Notes: generated by a model from the letters alone, not told the origin. Positions 1 through 8,856 are shown, numbered from the stretch's first letter. The stretch is DNA of 64,000 bases from Burkholderia gladioli (GCF_000959725.1 NZ_CP009322.1:1488001-1552000); one strand, 5' to 3'. A program made the numbers and translations.

Positions 1-248
1 ACCTCGACCAGCACCGGCGCGGCGATCGCCAGCGTCCAGGCGCCGAGGAAGGCCAGGTGCGCGATCGACGCGAAGGCCAGGCCATACAGCAGCGCGCGCA
101 CGGCATGGATCGCCAGCTCCAGGCGCGCCTTGGGGCGATGCGCGAGATCCTCGGTGAATTCATGGTGGTAGAGCGTATCGAAGCCGCCCATCAAGCCCTG
201 CACGATCAGCAGGCTGACGGCCCAGTCGAGCGCGGGCACGGTGTTCAT
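1..248 (-). CDS. Membrane protein, partial (3' end outside window)
   Basis: The reading frame starts at 248 (MNTVPALDW...) and runs off the left edge, leaving 82 residues. At least two hydrophobic stretches are visible: an N-terminal one (AVSLLIVQGLMGGFDTLY) and a second near residues 50-80. The segment YHHEFTEDLAHRPKARLEL between them is polar. The ATG overlaps the stop codon of the upstream DCC-family gene (ATGA at 245-248), so the two are probably translationally coupled. I do not recognise the family from this fragment. It could be the membrane half of a small redox or maturation system, but that is a guess from context. Confidence 0.7.
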   Translation of the reverse strand, partial: MNTVPALDWAVSLLIVQGLMGGFDTLYHHEFTEDLAHRPKARLELAIHAVRALLYGLAFASIAHLAFLGAWTLAIAAPVLVE

Positions 249-1156
249 GCGCGGTCCTCCTTCCAGAGCCATAGCAGCGGCGGCACCATCAGCAGCAGCG
301 CCGCCGCGTCCGCCACGAGATGCGAGCCGACCCGCGCCTGCCAGGAGATCAGCATGTCCTGCGGCGCCCAGAGCAGCAGCCCGGCCAGCAGCCAGCCCCA
401 GGCCGCGCGCTGCCGCAGCCGGTTGCCGAGATGGACCAGCGCCAGCATCCAGACGCCCGCGCATTGCACGGTGGCGCCGAGCAGGGCCAGCCACCATTGC
501 TGCTGCAGGCGCGCCTCGGCCGGCGCGGCGCCCGGCCAGAAATGCGCTTCGATGCCCTGTTGGTAGCCGTCGAGCAGCGAGCTGCCGGCCAGCCAGGGCA
601 GCAGCGCGCCGACGAGCAGATGGGCGATCGCGGCGGCGTACATCCAGGTCACGATCCAATCGCGTTTCGAGCGCCGCGGGCCCCGATCCGCGGCAGCCAG
701 CGCCATGCCGGAAGCCTCGCCGGCAGGCGCCTCGTTCTTCAGGAAGGGATTGCCGTGGAGCGCGCAACCGCCGCTATCGCAAGCGGGCGGCAGGCGATAG
801 CCGAGGCGGCGGGAGACGGCGTGTCGGTGACGCGCCAGCATGCGATACAGCCCCGCGAACACGCCGCTCAGCCCCGGCACGCGCAAGGGCCAGGCACGCC
901 AGCCGCGCCCGACCAGCGTATAGGCGGCCAGCATGCAGTCGATCCCGACCAGCACGCGCCCGTCGGCCGTGCGGCTGTGCATCTCGCGATTCATCGCAGC
1001 CAGCTCCATGCCCAGCGGCGCGGGATCGAAACCCGCCGCGGCGATATCCACGAAGCCCAGCCGGCGATGCGCGTCCCAGCCTCGAAGGCGCTGCATCTGG
1101 TCGACGCAGAGCGGACAGCTTCCATCGAAGTACAGCACCAGCGCGGCGGGCGTCAT
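245..1156 (-). CDS. DCC-family (DUF393) thiol-disulfide oxidoreductase-like membrane protein
   Basis: A 303-residue protein. The N-terminus has YFDGSCPLCVDQMQRLRGWD, the YDGxCPxC signature of the DUF393/DCC family, whose two cysteines resemble a thioredoxin-like redox centre. About 130 residues of DCC domain are followed by a polar linker and then by a C-terminal half with several hydrophobic segments (for example WLLAGLLLWAPQDML and LVADAAALLLMVPPLLWLW). This is therefore a fusion of a DCC domain with a membrane anchor, longer than the usual 120-150 residue stand-alone DCC protein. It overlaps the next gene by 4 nt. Its substrate is unknown. The upstream intergenic region carries a striking inverted-repeat cluster that may control it. 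Confidence 0.75.
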   Translation of the reverse strand: MTPAALVLYFDGSCPLCVDQMQRLRGWDAHRRLGFVDIAAAGFDPAPLGMELAAMNREMHSRTADGRVLVGIDCMLAAYTLVGRGWRAWPLRVPGLSGVFAGLYRMLARHRHAVSRRLGYRLPPACDSGGCALHGNPFLKNEAPAGEASGMALAAADRGPRRSKRDWIVTWMYAAAIAHLLVGALLPWLAGSSLLDGYQQGIEAHFWPGAAPAEARLQQQWWLALLGATVQCAGVWMLALVHLGNRLRQRAAWGWLLAGLLLWAPQDMLISWQARVGSHLVADAAALLLMVPPLLWLWKEDRA

Positions 1157-1647
1157 GACCGGGATTCCTTTTCGACAGGCACCTCGATACGGGATGTCCA
1201 GCCGAGGTGCGAAGCGGTGGACACGAGCCGAATATTCTCATATTTCTGTAACGACAGAAATATGAGAAGCGACAGAAATTCCTGTCACGTGGCGCACCTC
1301 GCCCACGCTTTCATTTCCTTGTCGCCCAGCTCGCGCGTCACGGCCTCGCAGGCACATTCGCTGCTGGTCCGCATCGCATGGGAATCGCCTCGTCCGTCAT
1401 ATCCAGCAACACATATCGCCGGCTGCGGGCCGTCGCCGCGCGCTTCGCGCGCCGGCCTCGGATGCCGCGCCATGCCACCTCGCCGGCATCGCACCCCAAG
1501 CGCTTTGCATAGCGCGATTCCTCGTTTGCGGCGCATCGGCGCGTCGATAACAATCGAGCGCTGCACGCATCGACGCCCTGCACCGCCTTGCGATCGGCAA
1601 GACCCACAACACGAAACCCGCCCCACGCTGCCTCGGAGACGCCCTAC
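1157..1647. other. Divergent intergenic region with operator-like repeats
   Basis: This 491-bp gap separates the DCC-family gene (minus) from soxC (plus). The stretch 1230-1290 is AT-rich for this genome and holds a perfect 15-bp inverted repeat and additional ACAGAAA half-sites, annotated separately. I saw no supported open reading frame. The short frames on either strand have no family resemblance. Both flanking genes are presumably driven from promoters in this gap. Confidence 0.6.
1235..1268. promoter_or_regulatory. Perfect 15-bp inverted repeat, probable operator
   Basis: TTCTCATATTTCTGT (1235-1249) and its exact complement ACAGAAATATGAGAA (1254-1268) are separated by AACG. No T-run follows, so it is a poor intrinsic terminator. 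A further ACAGAAA at 1272-1278 followed by CCTGTC makes a second, imperfect dyad. Repeated TTTCTGT/ACAGAAA half-sites in a divergent promoter region suggest a binding site for a dimeric regulator. The regulator is not identifiable in the window. Confidence 0.6.
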
Positions 1648-2955
1648 ATGCCAGACCCGAACGCCTCATCGAACGGCGCGCTCGATTCGCCCGAGCGCCG
1701 CGGCGCCATGCGCCGGCTCGCCATGACCACCGCCGGCGCCATGACGGCCAGCCTGCTGCCCGGCGTGGCGCGCGCCGCCGGCGACGGCACGGCCACCCCG
1801 CCCGCGCCCGCCACCGCGCCGCTGGAGGTCGCGCCCTGGACCCGCGAGCCGGGCGCGCCGCTGCTCACGCCGCCTTATGGCCTGCCGAGCCGGCACGAGG
1901 CCGACGTGATCCGGCGCAGCGCGCGGCCGGCCGCGATGCCGGGCTCCGGCTCGTCGATGACGCCGCTGGCCGAGCTGCACGGCACGCTGACGCCGAACGG
2001 CCTCGTCTACGAGCGCCATCACGCGGGCGTGCCCGCCATCGATCCCGACCAGCATCGCCTGGCCGTGCACGGCCTGGTGCGCGAGCCGCGGCTCTACACG
2101 CTGGACGACCTGCTGCGCTTTCCCTCCGAGACGCGCATCCACTTCCTCGAATGCTCGGGCAATACGCGCAGCGAATGGAGCGGCCCGAGCGGCCAGCCGG
2201 TGCAGTTCACGCACGGGCTGCTGTCCTGCTGCGAATGGACCGGCGTGCCGCTGGCCACCCTGCTCGACCAATCCGGCATCGATCCCTCGGCGCACTGGCT
2301 GCTGGCCGAAGGCGCCGACGGCGCGGCCATGACGCGCAGCCTGCCGCTCGACCGGATCCTCGATCGCGCGCTGGTGGTCTACGCGCAGAACGGCGAACGG
2401 CTGCGCCCGGAGAACGGCTATCCCTTGCGGCTGATCGTGCCCGGCTTCGAGGGCAATACCAACATCAAGTGGCTGCGGCGCCTCAAGCTGATCGCGGCGC
2501 CCGAGATGACGCGCGAGGAAACCTCGAAGTACACCAACCTGCTGGCCAACGGCTGCGCGCGCCAGTTCGTGTTCGAGATGGATGCGAAATCGGTGATCAC
2601 GCGCCCCTCGGCCGGGCATCGCCTGGGCGCGCGCGGTTATTACGCCGTCAGCGGTTATGCCTGGTCGGGGCGCGGCCGGATTCGGCGCGTGGAGGTGTCG
2701 ACCGACGGCGGCCGCCGATGGCGCGAGGCGCGGCTCACGGGCGCCGTGCACGATCGCGCGCTGACGCGCTTCGAGGCCGACTGGAACTGGGACGGCGGTC
2801 CCGCCGACCTGCAGAGCCGCGCGATCGACGAGACCGGTTACGTGCAGCCGACGCGCGAGGCGCTGGTGGCCGTGCGCGGCCTGAATTCGGAGTACCACTA
2901 CAACGGCATCCAGAACTGGCATGTCGATGCGAGCGGCGAGGTGCGCAATGCCTGA
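1648..2955 (+). CDS. soxC: Sulfite dehydrogenase, SoxC-like molybdoprotein
   Basis: A 435-residue sulfite oxidase family protein. The N-terminus has twin arginines followed by a hydrophobic stretch (R22-R23-LAMTTAGAMTASLLPG ending ARA), a Tat signal for export of the folded molybdopterin enzyme. The catalytic Mo-ligating cysteine is in HFLECSGNTRSEW (Cys169). The downstream segments GFEGNTNIKWLRRL and EYHYNGIQNWHV are typical of the SoxC branch. SoxC, with a c-type cytochrome, oxidises sulfite or sulfane sulfur in the periplasm. The next gene overlaps by 8 nt and encodes that cytochrome. No soxXYZAB genes are present here, so this is an orphan pair. I chose the ATG at 1648 because the Tat motif begins about 20 residues inside it. 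Confidence 0.88.
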   Translation: MPDPNASSNGALDSPERRGAMRRLAMTTAGAMTASLLPGVARAAGDGTATPPAPATAPLEVAPWTREPGAPLLTPPYGLPSRHEADVIRRSARPAAMPGSGSSMTPLAELHGTLTPNGLVYERHHAGVPAIDPDQHRLAVHGLVREPRLYTLDDLLRFPSETRIHFLECSGNTRSEWSGPSGQPVQFTHGLLSCCEWTGVPLATLLDQSGIDPSAHWLLAEGADGAAMTRSLPLDRILDRALVVYAQNGERLRPENGYPLRLIVPGFEGNTNIKWLRRLKLIAAPEMTREETSKYTNLLANGCARQFVFEMDAKSVITRPSAGHRLGARGYYAVSGYAWSGRGRIRRVEVSTDGGRRWREARLTGAVHDRALTRFEADWNWDGGPADLQSRAIDETGYVQPTREALVAVRGLNSEYHYNGIQNWHVDASGEVRNA

Positions 2956-3556
2956 ACATCAAGGAGCAAGCCGGCCCGGCGTGTCGATCCGGATCCTGCT
3001 GGCCGCGCTCGCGGCCGCGGCGCTGGGCTCGGCCTGCACCGGCAGCGGCGGCGGGACCGGGCCGGCAGCCATGACGGCGACCACGCCCGCGCATCAATAC
3101 AATCTGGGCCAGCCCGTGACCGAAGCCGCCTTGTCGGCCTGGAACATCGATATCGCGCCCGACGGCCAGGGCCTGCCGCCCGGCTCGGGCAGCGTCGCGC
3201 ACGGCGGCCAAATCTACCAGCAGAAATGCGCGATGTGCCACGGCGCGAAGGGCGAAGGCGGCATCGGCGATCCGCTGGTGGGGGGCATCGGCAGCCTGGC
3301 GAGCCAGAAGCCGAAGAAGACGGTCGGCAGCTACTGGCCCTACGCGAGCACGCTGTTCGACTACATCCGCCGCGCCATGCCCTACAACGCGCCCGGCTCG
3401 CTGAGCGCCGACGAGGTGTATGCGCTCAGCGCCTACCTACTCAACCGCAACGGCATCGTGCCGGACGGCACCACGCTCGACGCGACCACGCTGCCCCGGG
3501 TCAGGATGCCGAATCGCGACGGCTTCGTGCCCGATCCGCGGCCCGGCACGCTGTAG
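2948..3556 (+). CDS. soxD: c-type cytochrome, SoxD-like, partner of SoxC
   Basis: A 202-residue exported cytochrome. A hydrophobic N-terminal segment (IRILLAALAAAALGSAC) gives a signal peptide, possibly a lipoprotein signal, although the lipobox is weak. One haem site, CAMCH, starts at Cys94, and a likely methionine ligand lies in RVRMPNRDGF near the C-terminus. Only one CxxCH is present, whereas the classic SoxD is larger and dihaem, so this is the short monohaem form. The ATG lies inside the end of soxC (8-nt overlap), which indicates translational coupling. It should accept electrons from the molybdenum enzyme. A SorB-type cytochrome is an alternative name for the same role. Confidence 0.82.
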   Translation: MPEHQGASRPGVSIRILLAALAAAALGSACTGSGGGTGPAAMTATTPAHQYNLGQPVTEAALSAWNIDIAPDGQGLPPGSGSVAHGGQIYQQKCAMCHGAKGEGGIGDPLVGGIGSLASQKPKKTVGSYWPYASTLFDYIRRAMPYNAPGSLSADEVYALSAYLLNRNGIVPDGTTLDATTLPRVRMPNRDGFVPDPRPGTL

Positions 3557-3576
3557 CGGCAAGCCGGGCCGGCCGC

Positions 3577-4959
3577 TCATTTCAGGTGCGCGCGCAAGCG
3601 TTCGACGATGGACTCGAAGCTCGGGCGGCTGGCCACTTCTGCGCCCAGGCAGGCGGCCGTGAGCGCCGCCAGTTCGTCGAGCGCGGCCGAGCGGCCCGCC
3701 TCGGTACGCTCCAGCAACTCCTCCAGCAGGCAGCCGAAGGCCCGCACCTCGATGCGCTGCAGGGCGAAGCGGCGCGCCTCGTCCTGCGTGTCGTACAGCG
3801 AGGCCGCGCCGAAATCGCCGAGCAGCGCATGGCCGGCGCCATCGTGCAGGATGTTGTGGGCATACAGGTCGCCATGCACGATGCCGCGCCGATGCAGATG
3901 CGCGGCCGCCGAGGCGATGCCGTGCGCGATCCGCAGCGTGGTGCCGAGGCTGAAGCGTCGATCCTCGGCATAGACGTCGCGCGTGCAACTATCCAGGCTC
4001 GGCGGTCCCGCCAGGTTCTCGAAGTCGTGCTCGACCAGCGGCATCACCAGCCCCTGCTCCTGCATCGGATGGCCGCCGAGGCGGCCCAGCGCGCCGATCA
4101 GGCTGGCATGCGTGCCGGCATGCAGGCAGGCGGCCATCTCGCGGTCCGGCAGGCCGTCGCTGGTCACCGCGCCCTTGAACAGCTTCACCGCCACCGCCTG
4201 CTGCGGATGATGATCGGCCGACAGGCGCGTTGCGCGATAGATCACGCCCGAGGCGCCCTCGCCGAGCTTCTGGCCGAGCGCGAGCGTGTGCCAGGCGATC
4301 GTGGCCACCGAGCTGTCGGCCATCGCCTCGGCCTCCAGCGCCGCGGCGAACGGGTTGCCCGCATACGCGAGCCAGGCCAGGCGCGGCAGCCGCAGCAGCC
4401 ACTCGGGCAGGCTCTCGAAGCGGTTGGCCGCCAGCCGCACCAGCTCGAGCCGCGTGCAGGCCGCCATCTCCCCGGGCAGCGCGGCCAGCCGGTTGCCGGC
4501 CAGCATCAGCTTCTGCAGCTCGGCGCAGCGGCCGATTTCGGGCGGCAGCGTCTCGATCTGGTTGTCGGTCAGGATCAGCCAGCGCAGGCGCGGCGGCAGG
4601 GCCGCGCCCGGCACCGAGCGGATCCGGTTGGCCTTGAAGCCGATCATGCTCAGTTGCGCGCACTCGCCGAGTACCGGCGGCAGTTCGGTGAAGGGATTGT
4701 TCGAGGCGAACAGCACGCGCAGGCGGCCCAGGCGGGGCAGGTCGTCGGGCAGGCTGGTGAGCGCGTTGCCCGACAGGTCGAGCACCTCGAGCGTGTCGGC
4801 CAGCTCGAAGATCTCGCGCGGGAATTCGGTGAGGCCGGCGGCGAGCTTCAACTGCCGGGCACCGGCGAGCTTGCCGGCTTTCAACTGTTCCACGGTGGTG
4901 GTCACGGTCGGTGGCGGCGGGCGCCGCGATAGTGGGGAACGCTTCGATTCTAGCGGCAT
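3577..4959 (-). CDS. Leucine-rich-repeat protein kinase fusion
   Basis: A 460-residue protein with about seven leucine-rich repeats (residues 36-215, for example LEVLDLSGNALTSLPDDL) followed by a Ser/Thr/Tyr kinase-like domain (about 225-460). The kinase has a glycine loop GEGASGV (233-239), an ATP-binding lysine in VAVK (K259), a catalytic loop HGDLYAHN with D364 (HGD instead of the usual HRD) and a GDFG motif with D382. It is therefore probably active but is a non-RD kinase. I started it at the ATG at 4959. The frame stays open upstream but that sequence is low-complexity and Arg-rich. No signal peptide or membrane segment is seen, so it is likely cytoplasmic. Its target is unknown. It is convergent with soxD, 20 bp away. 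Confidence 0.8.
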   Translation of the reverse strand: MPLESKRSPLSRRPPPPTVTTTVEQLKAGKLAGARQLKLAAGLTEFPREIFELADTLEVLDLSGNALTSLPDDLPRLGRLRVLFASNNPFTELPPVLGECAQLSMIGFKANRIRSVPGAALPPRLRWLILTDNQIETLPPEIGRCAELQKLMLAGNRLAALPGEMAACTRLELVRLAANRFESLPEWLLRLPRLAWLAYAGNPFAAALEAEAMADSSVATIAWHTLALGQKLGEGASGVIYRATRLSADHHPQQAVAVKLFKGAVTSDGLPDREMAACLHAGTHASLIGALGRLGGHPMQEQGLVMPLVEHDFENLAGPPSLDSCTRDVYAEDRRFSLGTTLRIAHGIASAAAHLHRRGIVHGDLYAHNILHDGAGHALLGDFGAASLYDTQDEARRFALQRIEVRAFGCLLEELLERTEAGRSAALDELAALTAACLGAEVASRPSFESIVERLRAHLK

Positions 4960-5297
4960 CGATCGCGGCGCGACAGCGGATCGCAAGGCGGCGCACCGGT
5001 TCCAGGCGCCCCGGTTAACCCTGCCGGGTCGAGGCATGGCCCGCTCACGACGCGGCGCACAACGCGGCGCATCATGCATCGCCCTCGCTCCGGGCACGGG
5101 GATTGCCCCTCGCCGAGGGTAGCCGCGCGGCCGCGCCGGGCCCCGCGCCCCGCGATGCCCGTCGCACCGCCCCGGCAGCGGCGTGCCGCGCCGTCGCCGT
5201 GCTAGCGTGGGCCGGGTAATTTCTGCATGTCCCGCCCGGCCGCGCGCGGCCTGTCCGCCATCTCCGCCATCCAACGACACCGAACGAGGGCCCTTCG
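4960..5297. other. Intergenic region, no recognised feature
   Basis: 338 bp between the divergently transcribed LRR-kinase and transketolase genes. It is very GC-rich. Apart from a purine-rich GAGGG about 8 nt before the transketolase ATG, I see no clear promoter, repeat or small gene. Confidence 0.4.
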
Positions 5298-7370
5298 ATG
5301 ACATCCGCACCATCCCCCGCTTCCGGCTCCGCCGCCTCGGCACCGCTGCCCGCGCCGCGCGACCCGCATCTGCGCGAGCTGGCCAACTGCATCCGCTTCC
5401 TGTCGATGGACGCGGTCCAGCACGCCAACAGCGGCCACCCCGGCGCGCCGCTCGGCATGGCCGACATCGCCACCGTGCTGTTCCGCGACTTCCTGCGCTT
5501 CGACGCGGCCGATCCGCACTGGATCGATCGCGACCGTTTCATCCTCTCGAACGGCCATGCCTCGATGCTGCTCTACAGCCTGCTCTACTTGACCGGCTAC
5601 CAGGACATGACGATCGAGCAGTTGCAAAACTTCCGCCAGGTCGGCAGCAAGACCGCCGGCCACCCGGAATACCGCCACGCGAACGGCATCGAGCTGACCA
5701 CCGGGCCGCTCGGCCAGGGCATCGCCGAATCGGTCGGCATGGCGCTGGCCGAGCGCATCCTCAACGCGAAGTTCGGCGACGAGCTGGTCGACCACTACAC
5801 CTACGTGTTCCTCGGCGACGGCTGCCTGATGGAGGGCATCAGCCAGGAGGCCATCTCGCTGGCCGGCCACCTCAAGCTGGGGCGGCTGATCGCGTTTTGG
5901 GACGACAATTCGATCTCGATCGACGGGCCCACGCGGCTGGCCGTCTCCGATAAGGAGATCGAACGCTTCCGCGCCTCCGGCTGGCGGGTGCTGGAGATCG
6001 ACGGCCACGACACCGATGCGATCCACGAGGCGATCGCCACCGCGCGCGCCAGCGACGAGCAGCCCACCCTGATCGCCTGCCGCACCATCATCGGCTTCGG
6101 CTTGCCGACCCGCGCCGGCACCCAGAAGGCGCACAGCGACGCGCCCGGCGAGGAGGAGATCGCCGGCGCGCGCGAGCGGCTCGGCTGGCATTCGCCGCCG
6201 TTCGAGATCCCCGAGGCGCTGCTGCGCGAATGGCGCGAGATCGGCGCGCGCGGGCGCGAGGCGCGCATGGCCTGGGCCGAGCGTGTCGAGCAGGCGCCCG
6301 ATGCGCTGCGCCGCGAGTTCGAGCGCCGCAACGACGGCAAGCTGCCGGCCGATTGGAAACAGGCGATCGCCGAAGCGCGCCGGGCCTTCGTCGACAGCGG
6401 CGACGAGATGGCCACCCGCAAGGCCAGCGGCGCCGTGCTCGACCGCCTGTTCGCGGCGATCCCCGAGCTGCTGGGCGGCTCGGCCGACCTCACGCCCTCG
6501 AACAACACCAAGGCGAAACAGCAGGTCGAGATCGCACCGGGCCGCTACGACGGCGCCTATATCCACTACGGCGTGCGCGAGCACGGCATGGCGGCCGCCA
6601 TGAACGGCATCGCCCTGCACGGCGGGCTGATCCCTTACGGCGGCACCTTCCTGTGCTTCTCCGACTATTGCCGCCCGGCGATCCGCCTGGCCGCGATGAT
6701 GCGTATCCGCACCATCTTCGTGATGACGCACGACTCGATCGGGCTCGGCGAGGACGGCCCGACCCACCAGCCGGTCGAGCACCTGGCCGCGTTGCGCGCG
6801 ATTCCACAGCTCGGCGTGTATCGCCCCGCCGACGCGGTCGAGACCGCCGAGTGCTGGGAACTGATCCTGGAGCAGCCGCGCCGCGCGGCCCTGCTCGCGC
6901 TGTCGCGCCAGCCGCTGCCGCTGCTGCGCCGCGATGCTGCCGGCGAGAACCGTTCGGCGCGCGGCGCCTACGTGCTGCACGAGGCCGAGGGCGGCCCGCG
7001 CCGGCTGACCTTGCTGTCGACCGGCTCGGAGCTGCAACTGGCGGTGAAGGCGCGCGAGACGCTGCAGGCGCAAGGCGTGCCGACGGCGGTGGTATCGATG
7101 CCGTGCCGGCTGCTGTTCGAGGAGCAGGACGCCGCCTACCGCCGCGCGGTGCTCGGCGATTCACCCGCGCGGGTGGCCGTGGAGGCCGCCGTCGAGCTGG
7201 GCTGGGAGCGTTACCTGGGCCCCGAGGGCCGCTTCGTCGGCATGCACGACTTCGGCGAATCGGGCAAGTACGAGGCGGTCTATCGCAAGTTCGGCATCAC
7301 CGCCGAGGCCGTGGTGCAGGCCGCGCGCGAGGTGCTGGATGCGTTGGACCAGCCGGCTGGCGGCCGCTAG
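5298..7370 (+). CDS. tkt: Transketolase
   Basis: A 690-residue thiamine-diphosphate enzyme transferring two-carbon ketol units between sugar phosphates in the pentose phosphate pathway. The N-terminal domain has HANSGHPGAPLGMADI and the ThDP/Mg motif GDGCLMEG...NDN-like segment (ending WDDNSISIDG). The middle domain has the substrate-binding HDSIGLGEDGPTHQPVEHL and the YGVREHGM segment with the catalytic Glu. Length matches the family (about 660-690), with a roughly 20-residue Ala/Pro-rich N-terminal extension. It stands alone, convergent with an ABC transporter only 9 bp away, and is not next to Calvin-cycle genes. It may be one of two copies in the genome. Confidence 0.95.
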   Translation: MTSAPSPASGSAASAPLPAPRDPHLRELANCIRFLSMDAVQHANSGHPGAPLGMADIATVLFRDFLRFDAADPHWIDRDRFILSNGHASMLLYSLLYLTGYQDMTIEQLQNFRQVGSKTAGHPEYRHANGIELTTGPLGQGIAESVGMALAERILNAKFGDELVDHYTYVFLGDGCLMEGISQEAISLAGHLKLGRLIAFWDDNSISIDGPTRLAVSDKEIERFRASGWRVLEIDGHDTDAIHEAIATARASDEQPTLIACRTIIGFGLPTRAGTQKAHSDAPGEEEIAGARERLGWHSPPFEIPEALLREWREIGARGREARMAWAERVEQAPDALRREFERRNDGKLPADWKQAIAEARRAFVDSGDEMATRKASGAVLDRLFAAIPELLGGSADLTPSNNTKAKQQVEIAPGRYDGAYIHYGVREHGMAAAMNGIALHGGLIPYGGTFLCFSDYCRPAIRLAAMMRIRTIFVMTHDSIGLGEDGPTHQPVEHLAALRAIPQLGVYRPADAVETAECWELILEQPRRAALLALSRQPLPLLRRDAAGENRSARGAYVLHEAEGGPRRLTLLSTGSELQLAVKARETLQAQGVPTAVVSMPCRLLFEEQDAAYRRAVLGDSPARVAVEAAVELGWERYLGPEGRFVGMHDFGESGKYEAVYRKFGITAEAVVQAAREVLDALDQPAGGR

Positions 7371-7379
7371 GCCCGCCGC

Positions 7380-8099
7380 TCACACCGCCGGCGCCGTGAC
7401 TTCCACCACCTCGCTCACGCTCTTGCGGCGCCGCGCGAACCACGACATCGCCGCGCGATCGAGCGCGGTGCAGAGCACCAGGTAGAGGAAGGCCACGAAC
7501 AGGAACACCGGGATCGGATAGACCATCAGCCGATTGTTGACCTGGGTGGCGACGAAGGACAGCTCGTTGACGCCGACGATATAGGCCAGCGAGGTGTCCT
7601 TCACCAGCGAGACCCACTGGTTGACGAAGGACGGCGCCATGATCCGCACCGCCTGCGGCAGCACCACCTCGCGCAGCGTCTGCCAGCGCGTCAGGCCCAG
7701 CGACAGCCCCGCCTGCCATTGCGCGTCGCCGACCGCGACGATCCCCGCGTGCACCGAATGCGCCAGATAGGCGCCGCCGATCAGCGACAGCGCGCAGACC
7801 ACCGCCGCCAGCCCCGGCACGTCGACATGGAACAGGATCGGCAGCAGGAAGTAGGTCCAGAAAATCAGCATCAGCACCGGAATCGCGCGGAAGAAGCCGA
7901 TCACCACCAGCAGCGGCACGCGCGCGGCGCGCCCCGGCATCGCCAGCGCGATGCCGGCGGCGAAACCGAGCAGCCCCGAGGCGATCGCCGAGGCCACCGC
8001 CAGCACCAGGGTGAGCGCCGCGCCGCCCAGCGGGCCGTCGGGGAAGGCGCCGATCAGCAGGTAGCGCAGGTTGCCGGCGAACAGCTCCCAGGGCATCAT
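7380..8099 (-). CDS. Amino-acid ABC transporter permease (second permease)
   Basis: A 239-residue inner-membrane protein of the His/Glu/Gln (HAAT) permease family. Several hydrophobic helices are visible, and the conserved cytoplasmic EAA loop appears as GLTRWQTLREVVLPQAVRIMAPSFVNQWVSLVKDTSL. It pairs with the upstream permease as the membrane heterodimer that moves a polar amino acid delivered by the periplasmic protein encoded at 8857-9678. Its ATG overlaps the stop of that permease (ATGATGA around 8096-8099). The C-terminal tail is basic (RRRKS). No ATPase gene follows. The next gene downstream is the convergent transketolase. Confidence 0.9.
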   Translation of the reverse strand: MMPWELFAGNLRYLLIGAFPDGPLGGAALTLVLAVASAIASGLLGFAAGIALAMPGRAARVPLLVVIGFFRAIPVLMLIFWTYFLLPILFHVDVPGLAAVVCALSLIGGAYLAHSVHAGIVAVGDAQWQAGLSLGLTRWQTLREVVLPQAVRIMAPSFVNQWVSLVKDTSLAYIVGVNELSFVATQVNNRLMVYPIPVFLFVAFLYLVLCTALDRAAMSWFARRRKSVSEVVEVTAPAV

Positions 8100-8827
8100 C
8101 GGCGCGCTCCCAGGCGGGTATCGCGCAGATGCCGGATGGTGTGCAGCGCGGCCTCCAGCGCCGCGATCGCGAGGATATAGAGCAGCGTGGCCACGCCGAA
8201 GGCCTCGAAGGTGCGGAAGCTTTCGGTTTCCACCTGGCGCGAGGCATAGGACAGCTCGGCCAGGCCAATGGCCATGGTCAGCGAGGAATTCTTCACGAGA
8301 TTCATGTATTGGCCGAACAGCGGCGGCAAGGCGATCCGCACCGCCTGCGGCAGCACGATATGGCGGAATGCCTGCCAGGGCGTGAGCCCGAGCGCGGCGG
8401 CGGCCTGCCATTGGCCCTCGCGCACGCCGGCGATGCCCGAGGCGAACTCGCCGGCCACGAAGGCCGCCGTGTAGCAGCTGAGGCCCAGCCAGCCCGCCAG
8501 GAATTCGAACGAGGGCCAGCGCAGCGCGCCCGCCGGCGTCGGCAGGACGTGCTGCGCGTTGAGCCAGGCGATCGCCTCGTCGGGCAGCAGCGTGGCCGCG
8601 CCGAAGTACCAGAAGAACAACTGCACCAGCAGCGGCGTGTTGCGAAAGGCGCCGATGTAGAGCCGCGCGACGCCGCGCACGGCGCGCCAGCGCGAACGGC
8701 CCGCCAGCGCCAGCGCGGCGCCCAGGCAGGTGGACGACAGGCCGGCGGCGAGCGCCAGCCCGAGCGTCACGCCGAAACCCTGCCACAGCCACAGCAGGTA
8801 CTTCGGCGCGAGGAAGCTATCGATCAT
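8096..8827 (-). CDS. Amino-acid ABC transporter permease (first permease)
   Basis: A 243-residue HAAT-family permease. It has the hallmark FRNTPLLVQLFFWYFG early motif and an EAA loop ALGLTPWQAFRHIVLPQAVRIALPPLFGQYMNLVKNSSL. It resembles GltJ-type subunits of glutamate/aspartate transporters. It lies between the binding-protein gene (29-bp gap) and the second permease (4-nt overlap), in the usual order for this family. The transported amino acid cannot be fixed from the permease sequence. The binding protein suggests an acidic or polar amino acid. Confidence 0.9.
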   Translation of the reverse strand: MIDSFLAPKYLLWLWQGFGVTLGLALAAGLSSTCLGAALALAGRSRWRAVRGVARLYIGAFRNTPLLVQLFFWYFGAATLLPDEAIAWLNAQHVLPTPAGALRWPSFEFLAGWLGLSCYTAAFVAGEFASGIAGVREGQWQAAAALGLTPWQAFRHIVLPQAVRIALPPLFGQYMNLVKNSSLTMAIGLAELSYASRQVETESFRTFEAFGVATLLYILAIAALEAALHTIRHLRDTRLGARR

Positions 8828-8856
8828 CTTGGCTTGCTGCCGTTACGTCGCGAGGC

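Noticed and set aside
241..1726. Plus-strand frames over the DCC-family gene
   Set aside because: Composition is Arg/Pro/Ala-rich and shadow-like, while the minus-strand frame has a clear CPLC signature.
3226..4932. 568-codon plus-strand frame over the LRR-kinase
   Set aside because: The opposite strand encodes recognisable LRR and kinase motifs. The plus frame shows none.
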